Numbered from the stretch's first letter, positions 25,857 through 35,325 are shown. The stretch is 64,000 nt of DNA from Pseudoalteromonas rubra (GCF_000238295.3 NZ_AHCD03000035.1:744001-808000); one strand, 5' to 3'. Notes: generated by a model from the letters alone, not told the origin. Program-made: numbers and translations.

Positions 25857-27326
25857 TTGCAACGCAGAGATTTTATAACCAGCGTAGCAGCGATAGCTGG
25901 TACAGGGGGAATGCTAGGCTTAAAAGCCCATGCTGCTGAGTTACAAACTGGTACCCAAGATACCTCTCAGATTGTAAATGTCATTGACTTTGGTGCAAAA
26001 GGAAATGGATTCACGGATGATACAGATGCAATGAGAGCGGCGCATGCAACCGGTAGAATTGTCTATTATCCCGCGGGTGAATATAGATTTACATCTTTTG
26101 AAATGCGAACAGGTGGGATCATAGGTGAAGGCAAGAATACGATCCTCACCTGTACTGATTCTGGAGAGCAACACGCAATTACGCACACTCTTGAGGATCC
26201 TGACAGCGTACTTATTAACGAAAGAGGCGCGCTGTTTAGAGATTTTTTACTTCGCTATGAAAATGAACAAAAAAATGGTTTCGGTATTAACCTCATCCCA
26301 TCAAAATTATCGGATGGTAACCCAGTTGAAAATTATACTTCTTATATATCAAATGTAACTATACGAAATTTTTCAACCAGTATCAAAACGTCGCTTGTTT
26401 CTTATATGAATATTGAAAATTGCTATTTCGTCAACTTTAGAGATTTCGGTATTCACTCTGATATGAATAATGAAACATTTGCCGACAACGGTGATAATGG
26501 CTTTATAAACAATTACTTTTTTACTTCACCAAAATATTCGAATGCGATTTGTGTAAGATACAGAGCTGGCGGGCTTCGCTTTATTGGTAACAAAGTAAAC
26601 GGTGGGTTAATTGGTGTTGATATCAGTCCCAATCAAAGCTCTTCTGTCGTTTTAATTAATAGTAACAGTATAGAGAACCAAACAAATACAGGCATACGCT
26701 TTTTTGTTTATCCTGAAGATACAGCTGCTCGGGAGTTTGGTCGAATCGTTATCGCCAACAATCAGCTTAATCTCGCCGCTACCGAAGGCTCCGCGATATC
26801 AATCAATTCGCAGGTAAACGACTTCAAACTAAACGACGTCAACATCACTGGAAATACGATTTATGCGGCCAGAACATCCGCAAACCTCATCGACTTACGA
26901 GGAGTTGATCGCTTTAATGTGGTTGCTAACCAATGTTATGCGCACGCAGCAGCCTCCAGCGGTGTTTACGTCCATGCAAATTGCAGCAATGGTAACATTG
27001 AAGCCAACTCAATTATGGGCACAGCTTTGGGAAAAGTGATTAACTACAGCGACACAGTGACGGTTAATGGCATTAAAGTAAAGGTTACGGAGCGCATCCA
27101 GCTACCAGCACTTTTGGCAGGTGAGAGATATGAAGGACAAATCAGTATCCGACAGGCCGACTTCAGCGATGAGTGTGTTGTGCTATGGAATATTGATCGT
27201 CAGGGACTTGACCTAAAAGCTTGGGTTTCCAGCCCCGGACAAGTCAAATACCGAATTGCAAACTCAACAGCGAATGACTTTGCCTCAACTGAGGTCGCTC
27301 AAACATTTGTAATCAGGCGAGTTTAG
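25857..27326 (+). CDS. Tat-exported right-handed beta-helix protein (pectate-lyase superfamily)
   Basis: 489 residues starting with a twin-arginine signal (MQRRDFITSVAAIAGTGGML...AHA). The next part, VNVIDFGAKGNGFTDDTDAM, is the typical N-terminal motif of Pectate_lyase_3/polygalacturonase-like beta-helices, followed by about 300 residues of beta-helix coils (repeated NxI/ININ turns, e.g. INNYFF, IGNKVNGG, INSNSIENQ) and a C-terminal beta-sandwich-like domain. Such proteins bind or cleave polysaccharides. A TTG start at 25857 is supported by AAGGGA at eight bases and the immediate Tat signal. No catalytic residues can be named, so lyase activity is uncertain. Ends at a clear terminator. Confidence 0.78.
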   Translation: MQRRDFITSVAAIAGTGGMLGLKAHAAELQTGTQDTSQIVNVIDFGAKGNGFTDDTDAMRAAHATGRIVYYPAGEYRFTSFEMRTGGIIGEGKNTILTCTDSGEQHAITHTLEDPDSVLINERGALFRDFLLRYENEQKNGFGINLIPSKLSDGNPVENYTSYISNVTIRNFSTSIKTSLVSYMNIENCYFVNFRDFGIHSDMNNETFADNGDNGFINNYFFTSPKYSNAICVRYRAGGLRFIGNKVNGGLIGVDISPNQSSSVVLINSNSIENQTNTGIRFFVYPEDTAAREFGRIVIANNQLNLAATEGSAISINSQVNDFKLNDVNITGNTIYAARTSANLIDLRGVDRFNVVANQCYAHAAASSGVYVHANCSNGNIEANSIMGTALGKVINYSDTVTVNGIKVKVTERIQLPALLAGERYEGQISIRQADFSDECVVLWNIDRQGLDLKAWVSSPGQVKYRIANSTANDFASTEVAQTFVIRRV

Positions 27327-27339
27327 TCCCCTGAAAGAC

Positions 27340-27369
27340 GCCACCCAAAATCACTTTGGGTGGCTTTAG
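27340..27369 (+). terminator. Terminator after beta-helix gene
   Basis: GCCACCCAAA...TTTGGGTGGC stem followed by TTTAGTT, 14 bases after the stop codon. Confidence 0.75.
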
Positions 27370-27398
27370 TTCCTGTCAGTTTATAAGCGGGTCATGCA

Positions 27399-27743
27399 TC
27401 AGTTCTTAACCATTATGCTCACAGCTAAAGGGTAGTCGTTTGTACACCCGTTGACATAGAACTTTAAGGTTCTGGAAGTGCTCATAGCAAAAAGTAAACT
27501 AGATAAAGCTCTATCTGCCATCTTTTCATCTGTAAATACAATGAACTCTTTTTTACTACATTGAAGCTGGTTAGCAAATGTGAACCTAGATTTATGTCTG
27601 ACATAGAGCCCTTCATCGGCAAAAGAAAAAGCATTCTTTTGAATTAATTCATACTGCAATAAATCATTAGGGGCCAGCTCTACCCACTCACCACCACTGA
27701 CCCAACCAGGTAAGAGCATTAATACTAATATGATTTTTTTCAT
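27399..27743 (-). CDS. Small exported protein (family A-like)
   Basis: 114 residues; signal peptide MKKIILVLMLLPGWVSG, mature chain with two Cys (QLQCSKKE, VNGCTNDY). The ALSSLLFAMSTSRTLKFYVNGCT stretch has the same helix-strand-Cys layout as the protein at 25165. AGGGGG lies four bases before ATG 27743. Unknown function; exported. Confidence 0.75.
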   Translation of the reverse strand: MKKIILVLMLLPGWVSGGEWVELAPNDLLQYELIQKNAFSFADEGLYVRHKSRFTFANQLQCSKKEFIVFTDEKMADRALSSLLFAMSTSRTLKFYVNGCTNDYPLAVSIMVKN

Positions 27744-28328
27744 TTAACCCCCTAGATAAATTACCCACTTCCATTCTGGTGACACATATCGATAAAAAAC
27801 CCTTAATAGTCAGCACCTTACCCTAAACCTGGTCTCATCGATGTTCACAAGGCTTATGTGTTGTGTGGTCTATACCACATGGAAATACCCAACGGACACA
27901 CCGTAATATCCAGTGATAGTGTTGAGTATAAGTTAAGCTGACCAGCTTCTTCCTTGCAGTTGGCATAGTCCATTGTCTTCAATCCTTTGAGCCTGCTCTG
28001 AGTGTAGACATCGTTGCAAAAGTACGCCATTTTTAGGTAAGTGCCGCTTATTCTCCGAAAGCGCCCGCTTCAATAGGATGCGAAAAAATACTAGGGCCGT
28101 CACCAGGTGAAGGCTGTTTTATATATCTATGATGTTTGCTATCCAATCCTACTCCATATTCAAAGCACAATATGAAAAGCTGTTCACCTCAGGAAAGCCA
28201 AAAAAGTTGCCGGGTTACCTGTGTTAGAGAGATGGTCGTTGCATTGAACTCAGTGCTTAGAGGTGGAACAATGTGGGAAGCGCCAATTGCTGAAATTTGG
28301 TTATTGACGCCATAGTCTCTTGTCATAA
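27744..28328. other. Intergenic region with transposase remnant
   Basis: 585 bases without an intact gene. The right part (about 28050-28315) is a decayed IS110-type transposase C-terminus on the plus strand; the left part shows nothing recognisable. Confidence 0.5.
28050..28315 (+). mobile_element. IS110-family transposase remnant (C-terminal part)
   Basis: Plus-strand translation, with stops and one frameshift, gives SARFNR...RLFYISMMFAIQ, SIFKAQYEKLFTSGKPKK and, after a frame change, VREMVVALNSVLRGGTMW. This matches the family's C-terminal pattern (LYMATxSAI, IKAxYERLxxxGKPKK, RKMxVxLNxMLRxxTxW). Clearly non-functional. No ends or flanking repeats identified. Confidence 0.7.
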
Positions 28329-28655
28329 CTATCTGTCAGATACAGCATAAATCAGCTTACACACACCACTATCTGTAGTTCTTACCCAAATCGGATGTTC
28401 TGTTGTGTGAGCGGTCAGTATAAGTGAATACACTGAGTCGTAGTTTTTAGAACTCGGATCTAGTTTAATGTATCCGTTACTACCAGCATCACATGATAAT
28501 TTTGACTCATCTCCAGAAGTGCTTATTACCGTACCGCCATCAGATTCGACAACGATTCTTGTAATTTTAACCCCAGTACAACTCACACCACCACAAGCAG
28601 CTAAAGCATTGCCCGAAAAAAATAAAGATAAAAGTATAAAAACACTATATTTCAT
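28329..28655 (-). CDS. Small exported protein (family A-like)
   Basis: 108 residues; signal peptide MKYSVFILLSLFFSGNALA, then ACGGVSCTGVKITRIVVESDGG and a Cys-containing body ending VCKLIYAVSDR. The opening 'C..VKITRIVVESDGGTVI' and the later SVYSLILTAHTTEHPIWVRTTDSGVC match the layout of the other small exported proteins here. GGAG lies five bases before ATG 28655. It sits between two transposase remnants. Function unknown. Confidence 0.75.
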   Translation of the reverse strand: MKYSVFILLSLFFSGNALAACGGVSCTGVKITRIVVESDGGTVISTSGDESKLSCDAGSNGYIKLDPSSKNYDSVYSLILTAHTTEHPIWVRTTDSGVCKLIYAVSDR

Positions 28656-28745
28656 GCTAACTCCAAAGTTATTACAGATAATTAGACTCCCTCCTTCCTG
28701 CTATGCTTATTGCCAGCTAGCTTTTATGATTGGAGCCATACAGTT

Positions 28746-28940
28746 ATGAACAATACTACATTGATCAATGTTGATTTGACAAAAGGTGTTTTGCAGGTTT
28801 GCGTGTACGTAAACCATTAGGTGCGTTCGAACGCAGAAATGACACCGCGAGCATTTACATCCCGAATTACTACTCGGCCCCCTTCAATCATCATAATTGA
28901 GACATGTGCGACGTCCAGTTATTAGCAGACGCTCGCTCGT
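28746..28940 (+). mobile_element. IS110-family transposase remnant (N-terminal part)
   Basis: From ATG 28746 the plus strand reads MNNTTLINVDLTKGVLQVCV, a stop, then VRSNAEMTPRAFTSR ... SIIIIETCATSSY and another stop. This is the IS110 DEDD-transposase start (TTLIGVDLAKNVFQVC..., ...FEACxTSxYW), including the first catalytic Asp. Decayed. It lies downstream of the C-terminal remnant in the same direction, so the two are not one simple broken copy. Confidence 0.75.
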
Positions 28941-28948
28941 AGTTACAA

Positions 28949-29215
28949 TCACCCGGTGTTTTTACGGCTTTGCTTTAATGCACTGAAAACTGCCACCAAC
29001 AACATGGGTAGTACCGTGAAGTCTAGCACGAACGCTAACGGCCAAAATGCCTTGTATGGCCCAAACCACAATCCCAGAAACAATAGAATTGCACCAAGAT
29101 AGGGCACAAATGAAGTGCTACCATTTCTAAAAATAGCGGAGAAGTACGCATACCAATTACTGAGGCCTATAAAAGCACCCAGAATAATCAAACTTAGAAG
29201 GAGTAAGGAGTTCAT
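28949..29215 (-). CDS. Small membrane protein, three helices
   Basis: 88 residues, almost entirely hydrophobic: helices at about 2-25, 35-55 and 57-78, ending in a charged KQSRKNTG tail. Not recognised. Ribosome-binding site weak (GAAGAT). Placed in the AT-rich accessory stretch. Confidence 0.6.
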   Translation of the reverse strand: MNSLLLLSLIILGAFIGLSNWYAYFSAIFRNGSTSFVPYLGAILLFLGLWFGPYKAFWPLAFVLDFTVLPMLLVAVFSALKQSRKNTG

Positions 29216-29425
29216 TTAAATCTTCATTTTCAGACAAGACACATAACGCTCGCTTAGCCAATTCAAAATATCAAGCTAAATTAGCAACAACGAAACGCAA
29301 GCCTTCTTTTTTCGCCCGTGAGGTGCCGCGCTTTTGATAACCAAATGAGACCAGGTTATTTTTATTGTTCTTTGACGCCACAACCATTCCCGTATAAGGC
29401 CCAATGACTAAACTGCTTACGCTGA

Positions 29426-29455
29426 GTGCCTATACAGCTTTACTGTTTTAGGCAC
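29426..29455. repeat. Strong hairpin after small membrane protein gene
   Basis: GTGCCTA (29426-29432) / TAGGCAC (29449-29455) with an inner ACAG/CTGT pair. It lies just past the stop at 29470 but has no T-run, so terminator function is unsure. Confidence 0.45.
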
Positions 29456-29469
29456 CTGTTATGTACCAA

Positions 29470-29760
29470 TTACTCGGAGGTTTCAAACTCAAAGCCGCCT
29501 ACCTTTTTGGCGACCAAGTTATAAACCCAACAAAACAGGCGCTGCATAAAGTAAAACATAACCCCATAAAATATGGGTGCAAAAGCGAAAAATAAAAATG
29601 GAAAACTGGGAATTTGTTCTCCATTGTTAGTCCTCATTTCTGGAGTCATTAAGAAAAAAAATATGGATATAAAACTAAACGGCAACATTAGGATTGCTAA
29701 CGTCATTGCGAACACTTTGCTTGTCTGATGACCAGAGATATTTGTGATTTGAATTTTCAT
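29470..29760 (-). CDS. Small membrane protein (YNLVAKKVGGFE-type)
   Basis: 96 residues with two membrane helices (AMTLAILMLPFSFISIFFFLM and FPFLFFAFAPIFYGVMFYFM) and a C-terminal WVYNLVAKKVGGFEFE, a signature I recognise from widespread small bacterial membrane proteins of unknown role. ATG 29760 follows TAGG at five bases. Confidence 0.7.
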   Translation of the reverse strand: MKIQITNISGHQTSKVFAMTLAILMLPFSFISIFFFLMTPEMRTNNGEQIPSFPFLFFAFAPIFYGVMFYFMQRLFCWVYNLVAKKVGGFEFETSE

Positions 29761-29903
29761 AGTAGCCTATTTCCCCCTTAGCATATGACGCCCATACCTA
29801 AGAAACCTCAGGTATTTGTGTTCCGAATCAATAACAGTATCGATTGCTCGAACAGATAAACTTATACATTGTAATCTAGCATGCAGCTCTGATAATTGGC
29901 CTG

Positions 29904-30204
29904 TCATAAGAGATTGTTTATCTTTGCATACATAAATAGATACGTAGCAAGCCATAATAATAAAATTACTAAAGCAAAGTAGCCAGCCTGCTCCTTTGAT
30001 TTTTTAAAGGAAAAAACATATAAAACTAACCAGCATGCTAATTACGAAAAGAGGCTGCACATTAAAAGCAAAGGTTATTGCACAAGGTCCCCCCCCTGTC
30101 TGACCATCTGATAAACACCCATAAATTGACTTTATCGTCACTACTGAAAGAGTAAAGTTTAAAATTATCAGAAAGTTATGTTTAAGATAAGTATGGCTCG
30201 GCAT
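29904..30204 (-). pseudogene. Frameshifted small membrane protein gene
   Basis: From ATG 30204 the frame encodes MPSHTYLKHNFLIILNFTLS..., a second helix PLFVISMLVSFICFF, then a stop at 30004-30006. One frame over, the sequence goes on smoothly as KKSKEQAGYFALVILLLWLATYLF...INNLL to a TGA at 29904. Removing one base in the TTTTTTCCTTT run near 30003-30013 joins both into a three-helix protein of about 100 residues. Frameshift pseudogene or sequencing slip. Not recognised. A 62-codon frame at 29767-29955 overlaps its end and is not accepted. Confidence 0.5.
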
Positions 30205-30299
30205 ATTCTTTACTTACAACGCAACCATGTGGAATACATGAATGACAGGCTAAATATTGAGCCAACCACGCTTTACTAACCCACATGTTGATGTATGTA

Positions 30300-30740
30300 T
30301 TAAGTTTCTATGTACTTACAACAAGTCTGGAATATAAAATTTTCATTTTCAGCAACTCCCTCGTTGTCAAACTCAATGGAAATGGCTCCAGACACCTTGA
30401 AACTACCATCCTGGTTTTTATAAATATTTAACTCTTTAACATCACACCAGTTATGAGCGCAGCCGATATATACAGATCCTTCAGCCTCTGTATAAGTGGA
30501 ATGGCTCAAATTCACTCCATCTAAATTAGAAGGGTCAGTTAAATCCAATTCATACCAATCTAGAACGATTTCAGTTTTAGTTGGTTGCGCATCACAATCA
30601 AGGCCAGAATCAAACGCCGTAAGAGGGAGTGTTACTCTATGAAAAAGAGTTTTTGATAACCCTATACTCTTATTTTCAAACCAATATGACTCAATAACTC
30701 CATTCTCGACTCGAGTTTTACTCTGCAAATCAATCTTCAT
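30300..30740 (-). CDS. Hypothetical cytosolic protein
   Basis: 146 residues without signal or membrane segment: KIDLQSKTRVENGVIESYWFENKS..., beta-rich, ending FQTCCKYIET. ATG 30740 has AAGGA seven bases upstream; ATG 30764 lacks a site. The family is not recognised. Accessory neighbourhood. Confidence 0.65.
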   Translation of the reverse strand: MKIDLQSKTRVENGVIESYWFENKSIGLSKTLFHRVTLPLTAFDSGLDCDAQPTKTEIVLDWYELDLTDPSNLDGVNLSHSTYTEAEGSVYIGCAHNWCDVKELNIYKNQDGSFKVSGAISIEFDNEGVAENENFIFQTCCKYIET

Positions 30741-30936
30741 CAAAGCTTCCTTGAAACATAACAACTTACCCGACGCTACAATGTCGGAATGTAATCCGAC
30801 AAAAAGGGCTTTACAAATAAATTCATAGTCCCACGGAATAAACCTAAAGTAAACAAAAGGTTGTGGTTAATAAAGGCAGACGTTTTTTAAAAGCTGGGCA
30901 AAGTGGAGTGTAACAACATGGGGGATAACAACTAAA

Positions 30937-30960
30937 AAGCCCGACCATCAGGCCGGGCTT
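30937..30960 (-). terminator. Terminator after oxidoreductase gene
   Basis: Minus-strand AAGCCCGGCCTGATGGTCGGGCTT hairpin-like repeat (AAGCCCG/CGGGCTT) followed by TTTAGTT, 27 bases past the stop at 30987. Confidence 0.75.
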
Positions 30961-30986
30961 AGTTAACTCATAAATATCGTGTCGGT

Positions 30987-31994
30987 TTAATCGCGCGTAA
31001 TGCGGATCACCGGGCGTTGCTGGCAGGTTTTCCCTAGCAAACAACTCAGTGCATCGCGCACGGTGTCAACACTAAAGTCGAGCAATTTAACCTCAGGTGC
31101 CTTGATGCGGCCATTGCTAACATCATCGAGTAGCTGGCGGCCCATAAAGCACAAATGCTGCTGGGCACACAAGCTGTTGGCCATCCAGGCACCAGCGACT
31201 GAGACCACCCCAATATTGGGCGCTTTCTCAAAAAGTAGCTCTTCCGGAATAGTGCCAAAGCCATTCAGACAGGCGATCCGACCACAGAATCTCAGATGAC
31301 GCAGGTCATTTAAAAAGGAGTCGCCACCTTGTGTATTCAGGATACAGTCAAAACCACCAGGCCCCATTTCTCGCTTGATCTGTTCGCACACCGACTCAGA
31401 TTCGCAATCGAATACCCAGTCTGCACCAAGTTTACTCAGTCTCTTGTGGTGTTCTTTTTGTGCGAAAGCAAACACCTGAGCACCGCGCTGCTTGGCATAT
31501 TGCACTGCAAAGTGAGCCACGGCACCTTGCGCGCTGTTGATGGCTAAGGAGTCACCGTCCTGCACCTGCATTTTATCCAGTGCCAGCAATGCTGCCATCC
31601 CCGCATTGGGTAAAGACACTGCCACTTCGCCGCTCATGCCATCCGGTACTTCCGACACCGCGTGGCTGGGTACAACCGCGTACTCTTTTAGCATCCCCTG
31701 CTCTGCCAGGCTGGCATTAAACAACACTCGACTGCCTTTGGGTGGAAATACCCCTTTAGCAGCTGACACCACAGTCCCGACGGCATCCAGTCCCAAAACG
31801 TGAGGATATTGCCACTGGCAAAATCCGTCTTTTGCCATCCGTGCGTCCAGGTGATTCAGTGCCACATAATCTATGGCAACCAGTAACTCGTTGTCCCCCG
31901 GCACTGGCATGGCGTGCTCTGCCATCGCTAAGTCAAACTCAGCGCCACATTGACGCAGTTCCAGCGCTCGCATGGTGGATTTTTCGACTGACAT
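30987..31994 (-). CDS. Zinc-type alcohol dehydrogenase-like / quinone reductase (MDR superfamily)
   Basis: 335 residues of the medium-chain dehydrogenase/reductase fold: N-terminal GroES-like domain (YVALNHLDARMAKDGF, HVLGLDAVGTV) and a Rossmann domain (AINSAQGAVAHFAVQYAKQRGAQVFAFA). The catalytic-zinc Cys/His set is absent and the cofactor loop is AQGAV rather than a GxGxxG, as in zinc-free NADPH:quinone reductases and enoyl reductases. Substrate unknown. ATG 31994 has GGAG about ten bases away; M at 31973 is an alternative. Lies downstream of the RND pump on the same strand but about 150 bases away. Confidence 0.8.
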   Translation of the reverse strand: MSVEKSTMRALELRQCGAEFDLAMAEHAMPVPGDNELLVAIDYVALNHLDARMAKDGFCQWQYPHVLGLDAVGTVVSAAKGVFPPKGSRVLFNASLAEQGMLKEYAVVPSHAVSEVPDGMSGEVAVSLPNAGMAALLALDKMQVQDGDSLAINSAQGAVAHFAVQYAKQRGAQVFAFAQKEHHKRLSKLGADWVFDCESESVCEQIKREMGPGGFDCILNTQGGDSFLNDLRHLRFCGRIACLNGFGTIPEELLFEKAPNIGVVSVAGAWMANSLCAQQHLCFMGRQLLDDVSNGRIKAPEVKLLDFSVDTVRDALSCLLGKTCQQRPVIRITRD

Positions 31995-32148
31995 GAGTGG
32001 TTTTCTCCGCTTTTCGGCCATTTTGAGGCCTGGTTGCCCATAATTTTAACTTTCCGATTATGGGCAAAACTTCGCAATTGTTGCTATTAAACCATCTTGG
32101 TCTCTGTCAAACAACTCAATGTTGTGACAGGTGTTTAAATCCTGTTAA

Positions 32149-35100
32149 CTACTCTTTCTCTATAACAGGCTCGTTCGCACTGTCCTTTGAGCTATCGTTT
32201 AAGGTGACTAGACGGTAGAAGACAGGCGTAAATAGTAAGCCAAATACCGTTACCCCAATCATCCCGAAGAACACCGCATTACCCATTGCCTGACGCATCT
32301 CTGCACCTGCCCCTGACGCCAGTACCAGAGGGACCACACCAGCTGTGAACGCAATTGAGGTCATCAGGATAGGACGCAGCCTTAAGCGACACGCTTCCAT
32401 GATGGCTTCCAGATGGGTAGCCCCGGCTTTATGCTTATCGCGGGCAAACTCAACCATCAGAATCGCGTTCTTCGAGGCCAGTGCCACCAGTACAATCAGC
32501 GCAATCTGGGTGAAGATATTATTGTCACCACCGAGCATATATACACCCGCCAGTGCAGAGAATATCGTCATTGGCACTATCAAGATGATGGCAAGCGGTA
32601 AACGCAGACTCTCATATTGTGCAGCCAGTACCATGAAGACCAACACCACAACCAGAGGGAACACATATACCATGGTATTGCCCGCCAGGATCTGCTGATA
32701 AGTTACCTCAGTCCACTCATAACTGATCCCTTCCGGTAAGCTCTCGGCCAGTACAGATTCAATCGCTTCTTTGGCCTGATCTGAGCTGTAACCCGGCGCT
32801 GGACTGCCGTTTAGTTCAGCCGTCATATAACCGTTATAGTGCATTACCCGATCCGGACCTGTGGTGGGTGTCACCGTCACTACCGAGCCCAGCGGTACCA
32901 TATTGCCAGCGGCATTGCGTACCTTCAGATTGTTGATCTGTGACTGTTTGGCACGAAACTCAGCGTCGGCCTGTGCTTTTACCTGGTAAGTGCGACCAAA
33001 CAGGTTAAAGTCATTCACATACACAGAGCCAAGATAAACCTGTAGTGCACTGAACACTTCATCCAGCGGAATACCTTGTAGTAGTGCCTGCTCACGGTCG
33101 ACGTTAATATCCATCTGTGGTACCTGGATACGGAAGCTGGAGTACAGACCCGTCAGTGCCGGATGTTGCTGAGCCTGACCAATGGTACCCTGCAGCGCCG
33201 CAAACAAGGCTTCGAACCCTTTATTACCTCTGTCCTGAAGCTGCAGCTTAAAGCCACCTGTGGTACCCAGACCAAGAATTGGCGGCGGCGGGAAGACCGC
33301 TACAAAAGCCTCATCAATTTCAGCAAAACGCATATTCAGTTGCATCGCAATCGCATGGGCCGAGAGGCTGGGATCCTGACGCTCCGAGAAATCAGCCAGT
33401 GGCGTAAACACGATGCCGCTGTTAGTGCTGTTAGTAAAACCATTTACCGACAGACCCGGGAATGCCACAGTATGGGCAACACCTGGTACTTCCAGCGCAA
33501 TCGCCTGCATTTGTCTGACAACGGCTTCTGTTCTGTCCAGGCTGGCGGCATCCGGCAGTTGTGCTACCGCAACCAGATATTGCTTATCCTGCTGAGGAAT
33601 AAAGCCACCCGGCACTGAGTTAAACAGACCAACCGTTGACCCCACCAGGCCTAAGTAAACCACACCCACGACAACACTCATGCGGATCAGCTTTTGTACC
33701 AGCTTTTCGTAACCTTGTGCACCTTTGTCGAACATGCGATTGAACGGTTTGAACAACCAGGCACCAAACAGTTTGTCCAGTACACGAGTCAGACCGTCTT
33801 TAGGCGCATCATGCGACTTCAACAACAAGGCAGAAAGCGCAGGCGACAAGGTCAGTGAGTTAAAGGCAGAAATCAAGGTTGAAATCGTGATTGTCAGGGC
33901 AAACTGCTTATAGAACTGGCCCGACAGTCCGGTAATGAACGCCGTCGGAATAAAGACCGCACACAGTACAAAGGCAATCGCGATAATAGGACCGGTTACT
34001 TCGGTCATGGCAATTTTGGTTGCCTCGAACGGACTGTATCCGTCAGCAATATTACGCTCTACGTTTTCAACCACCACAATGGCGTCGTCCACAACAATAC
34101 CGATGGCCAGTACCAGGCCAAACAAAGACAGCGTATTAATAGACACGCCCAGCATCTGCATTACGGCGAAGGTACCAATCAGTGACACCGGCACAGCAAT
34201 TAATGGGATGATTGACGCACGCCAGGTTTGCAAAAATACCACCACAACCACAACAACCAGCAGGATGGCTTCTAGCAAGGTCTGAATAACCGCATCAATT
34301 GAGCCGCGCACGAATACAGTCGGGTCATAGGCAATTTCGTAGGTCATGCCCGTCGGGAAGTCTTTAGACAGGCGTGCCATTGTCGCACGTACGTTATCAG
34401 ACAAGGCAATGGCATTAGAGCCCGGGCGCTGGAAGACAGGCATGGCCAGCGCAGGCTGGTTGTCCAGCATGGCACGCAGCGCATAGTTTTCCTGGCCCAG
34501 TTCAACGCGGGCAATATCCTTTAAGCGTGTGATCTGGCCCTGCTCGCCCACTTTGATGATCACTTCTTCGAATTCATCAATCTGAGTTAAGCGACCTTTT
34601 ACGTTTAACAATACCTGAAACTGGTTTTCATCCGGTGAAGGTTGAGCCCCCAGAGAGCCTGCTGCTACCTGTTGGTTTTGCGCACGTAATGCGCTGATCA
34701 CATCACCTGCTGTCAAGTTGCGGGCAGCCAGCGCATCGGGGTTTAACCACACACGCATAGAGTATTTAGCACCACCAAATAGTTGCAGATCGCCTACTTC
34801 TGGCAAACGCTTCAGCTCATCTTTAATATAGATGTCCGCATAGTTGGCCATGTAAGACGTATCCTGCTGACCATCCGGAGAAACCAGATGAACCACCAGT
34901 GCCAGGTTAGGTGACGACTTTTGTGCTGTCACACCCAGTCGCTGCACCTCCTGCGGCAGGCGCGGCAAGGCGTTATTCACGCGGTTTTGCACCTGAACTT
35001 GTGCCTGGTCCAGATCAGTACCCAGGGCAAACGTCACAGTCAAAGTTAAACGACCATCGCTGGTTGCCTGAGATGAATGGTACAACATGTTTTCGAGGCC

Positions 35101-35316
35101 ATTCAGTTCCTGCTCAAGAGGCGTTGCAACAGTCTGACCAATGACTTTGGGGTTCGCGCCCGGGTAGCTGGCATTCACCACAACCGTGGGTGGCACTACT
35201 TCCGGATACTCACTGACCGGCAATTGAAACAGTGAAATAGCGCCGGTGATCACAAACACCAGCGAGAGCATGGCCGCAAAAATCGGCCTGCTGATAAAAA
35301 AGTGAGAAAAGTTCAT
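32149..35316 (-). CDS. RND multidrug efflux permease (MexF-like)
   Basis: 1055-residue hydrophobe/amphiphile efflux-1 (HAE1) permease that swaps protons for drugs in a tripartite pump. It starts MNFSHFFISRPIFAAMLSLV and shares MexF-like text (FQLPVSEYPEVVPPTVVVNA, ALGTDLDQAQVQVQNRV). Proton-relay Asp pair is present in GIVVDDAIVVVEN (TM4), with the usual 12-helix layout and two large periplasmic loops. Nine bases after the membrane-fusion gene, so one operon. No outer-membrane channel gene follows; a TolC-like protein from elsewhere must serve. Probably controlled by the divergent LysR regulator. Confidence 0.92.
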   Translation of the reverse strand: MNFSHFFISRPIFAAMLSLVFVITGAISLFQLPVSEYPEVVPPTVVVNASYPGANPKVIGQTVATPLEQELNGLENMLYHSSQATSDGRLTLTVTFALGTDLDQAQVQVQNRVNNALPRLPQEVQRLGVTAQKSSPNLALVVHLVSPDGQQDTSYMANYADIYIKDELKRLPEVGDLQLFGGAKYSMRVWLNPDALAARNLTAGDVISALRAQNQQVAAGSLGAQPSPDENQFQVLLNVKGRLTQIDEFEEVIIKVGEQGQITRLKDIARVELGQENYALRAMLDNQPALAMPVFQRPGSNAIALSDNVRATMARLSKDFPTGMTYEIAYDPTVFVRGSIDAVIQTLLEAILLVVVVVVVFLQTWRASIIPLIAVPVSLIGTFAVMQMLGVSINTLSLFGLVLAIGIVVDDAIVVVENVERNIADGYSPFEATKIAMTEVTGPIIAIAFVLCAVFIPTAFITGLSGQFYKQFALTITISTLISAFNSLTLSPALSALLLKSHDAPKDGLTRVLDKLFGAWLFKPFNRMFDKGAQGYEKLVQKLIRMSVVVGVVYLGLVGSTVGLFNSVPGGFIPQQDKQYLVAVAQLPDAASLDRTEAVVRQMQAIALEVPGVAHTVAFPGLSVNGFTNSTNSGIVFTPLADFSERQDPSLSAHAIAMQLNMRFAEIDEAFVAVFPPPPILGLGTTGGFKLQLQDRGNKGFEALFAALQGTIGQAQQHPALTGLYSSFRIQVPQMDINVDREQALLQGIPLDEVFSALQVYLGSVYVNDFNLFGRTYQVKAQADAEFRAKQSQINNLKVRNAAGNMVPLGSVVTVTPTTGPDRVMHYNGYMTAELNGSPAPGYSSDQAKEAIESVLAESLPEGISYEWTEVTYQQILAGNTMVYVFPLVVVLVFMVLAAQYESLRLPLAIILIVPMTIFSALAGVYMLGGDNNIFTQIALIVLVALASKNAILMVEFARDKHKAGATHLEAIMEACRLRLRPILMTSIAFTAGVVPLVLASGAGAEMRQAMGNAVFFGMIGVTVFGLLFTPVFYRLVTLNDSSKDSANEPVIEKE

Positions 35317-35325
35317 AATGGCCTC

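Noticed and set aside
29767..29955. 62-codon minus-strand frame
   Set aside because: Overlaps the restored frame of the broken membrane protein at 29904-30204 and has no good start site.
21020..30800. Integron cassette array (many small orphan genes mostly on one strand)
   Set aside because: No integrase gene and no recurrent attC sites; the hairpins found between genes differ from one another and lack paired GTTRRRY/RYYYAAC ends.
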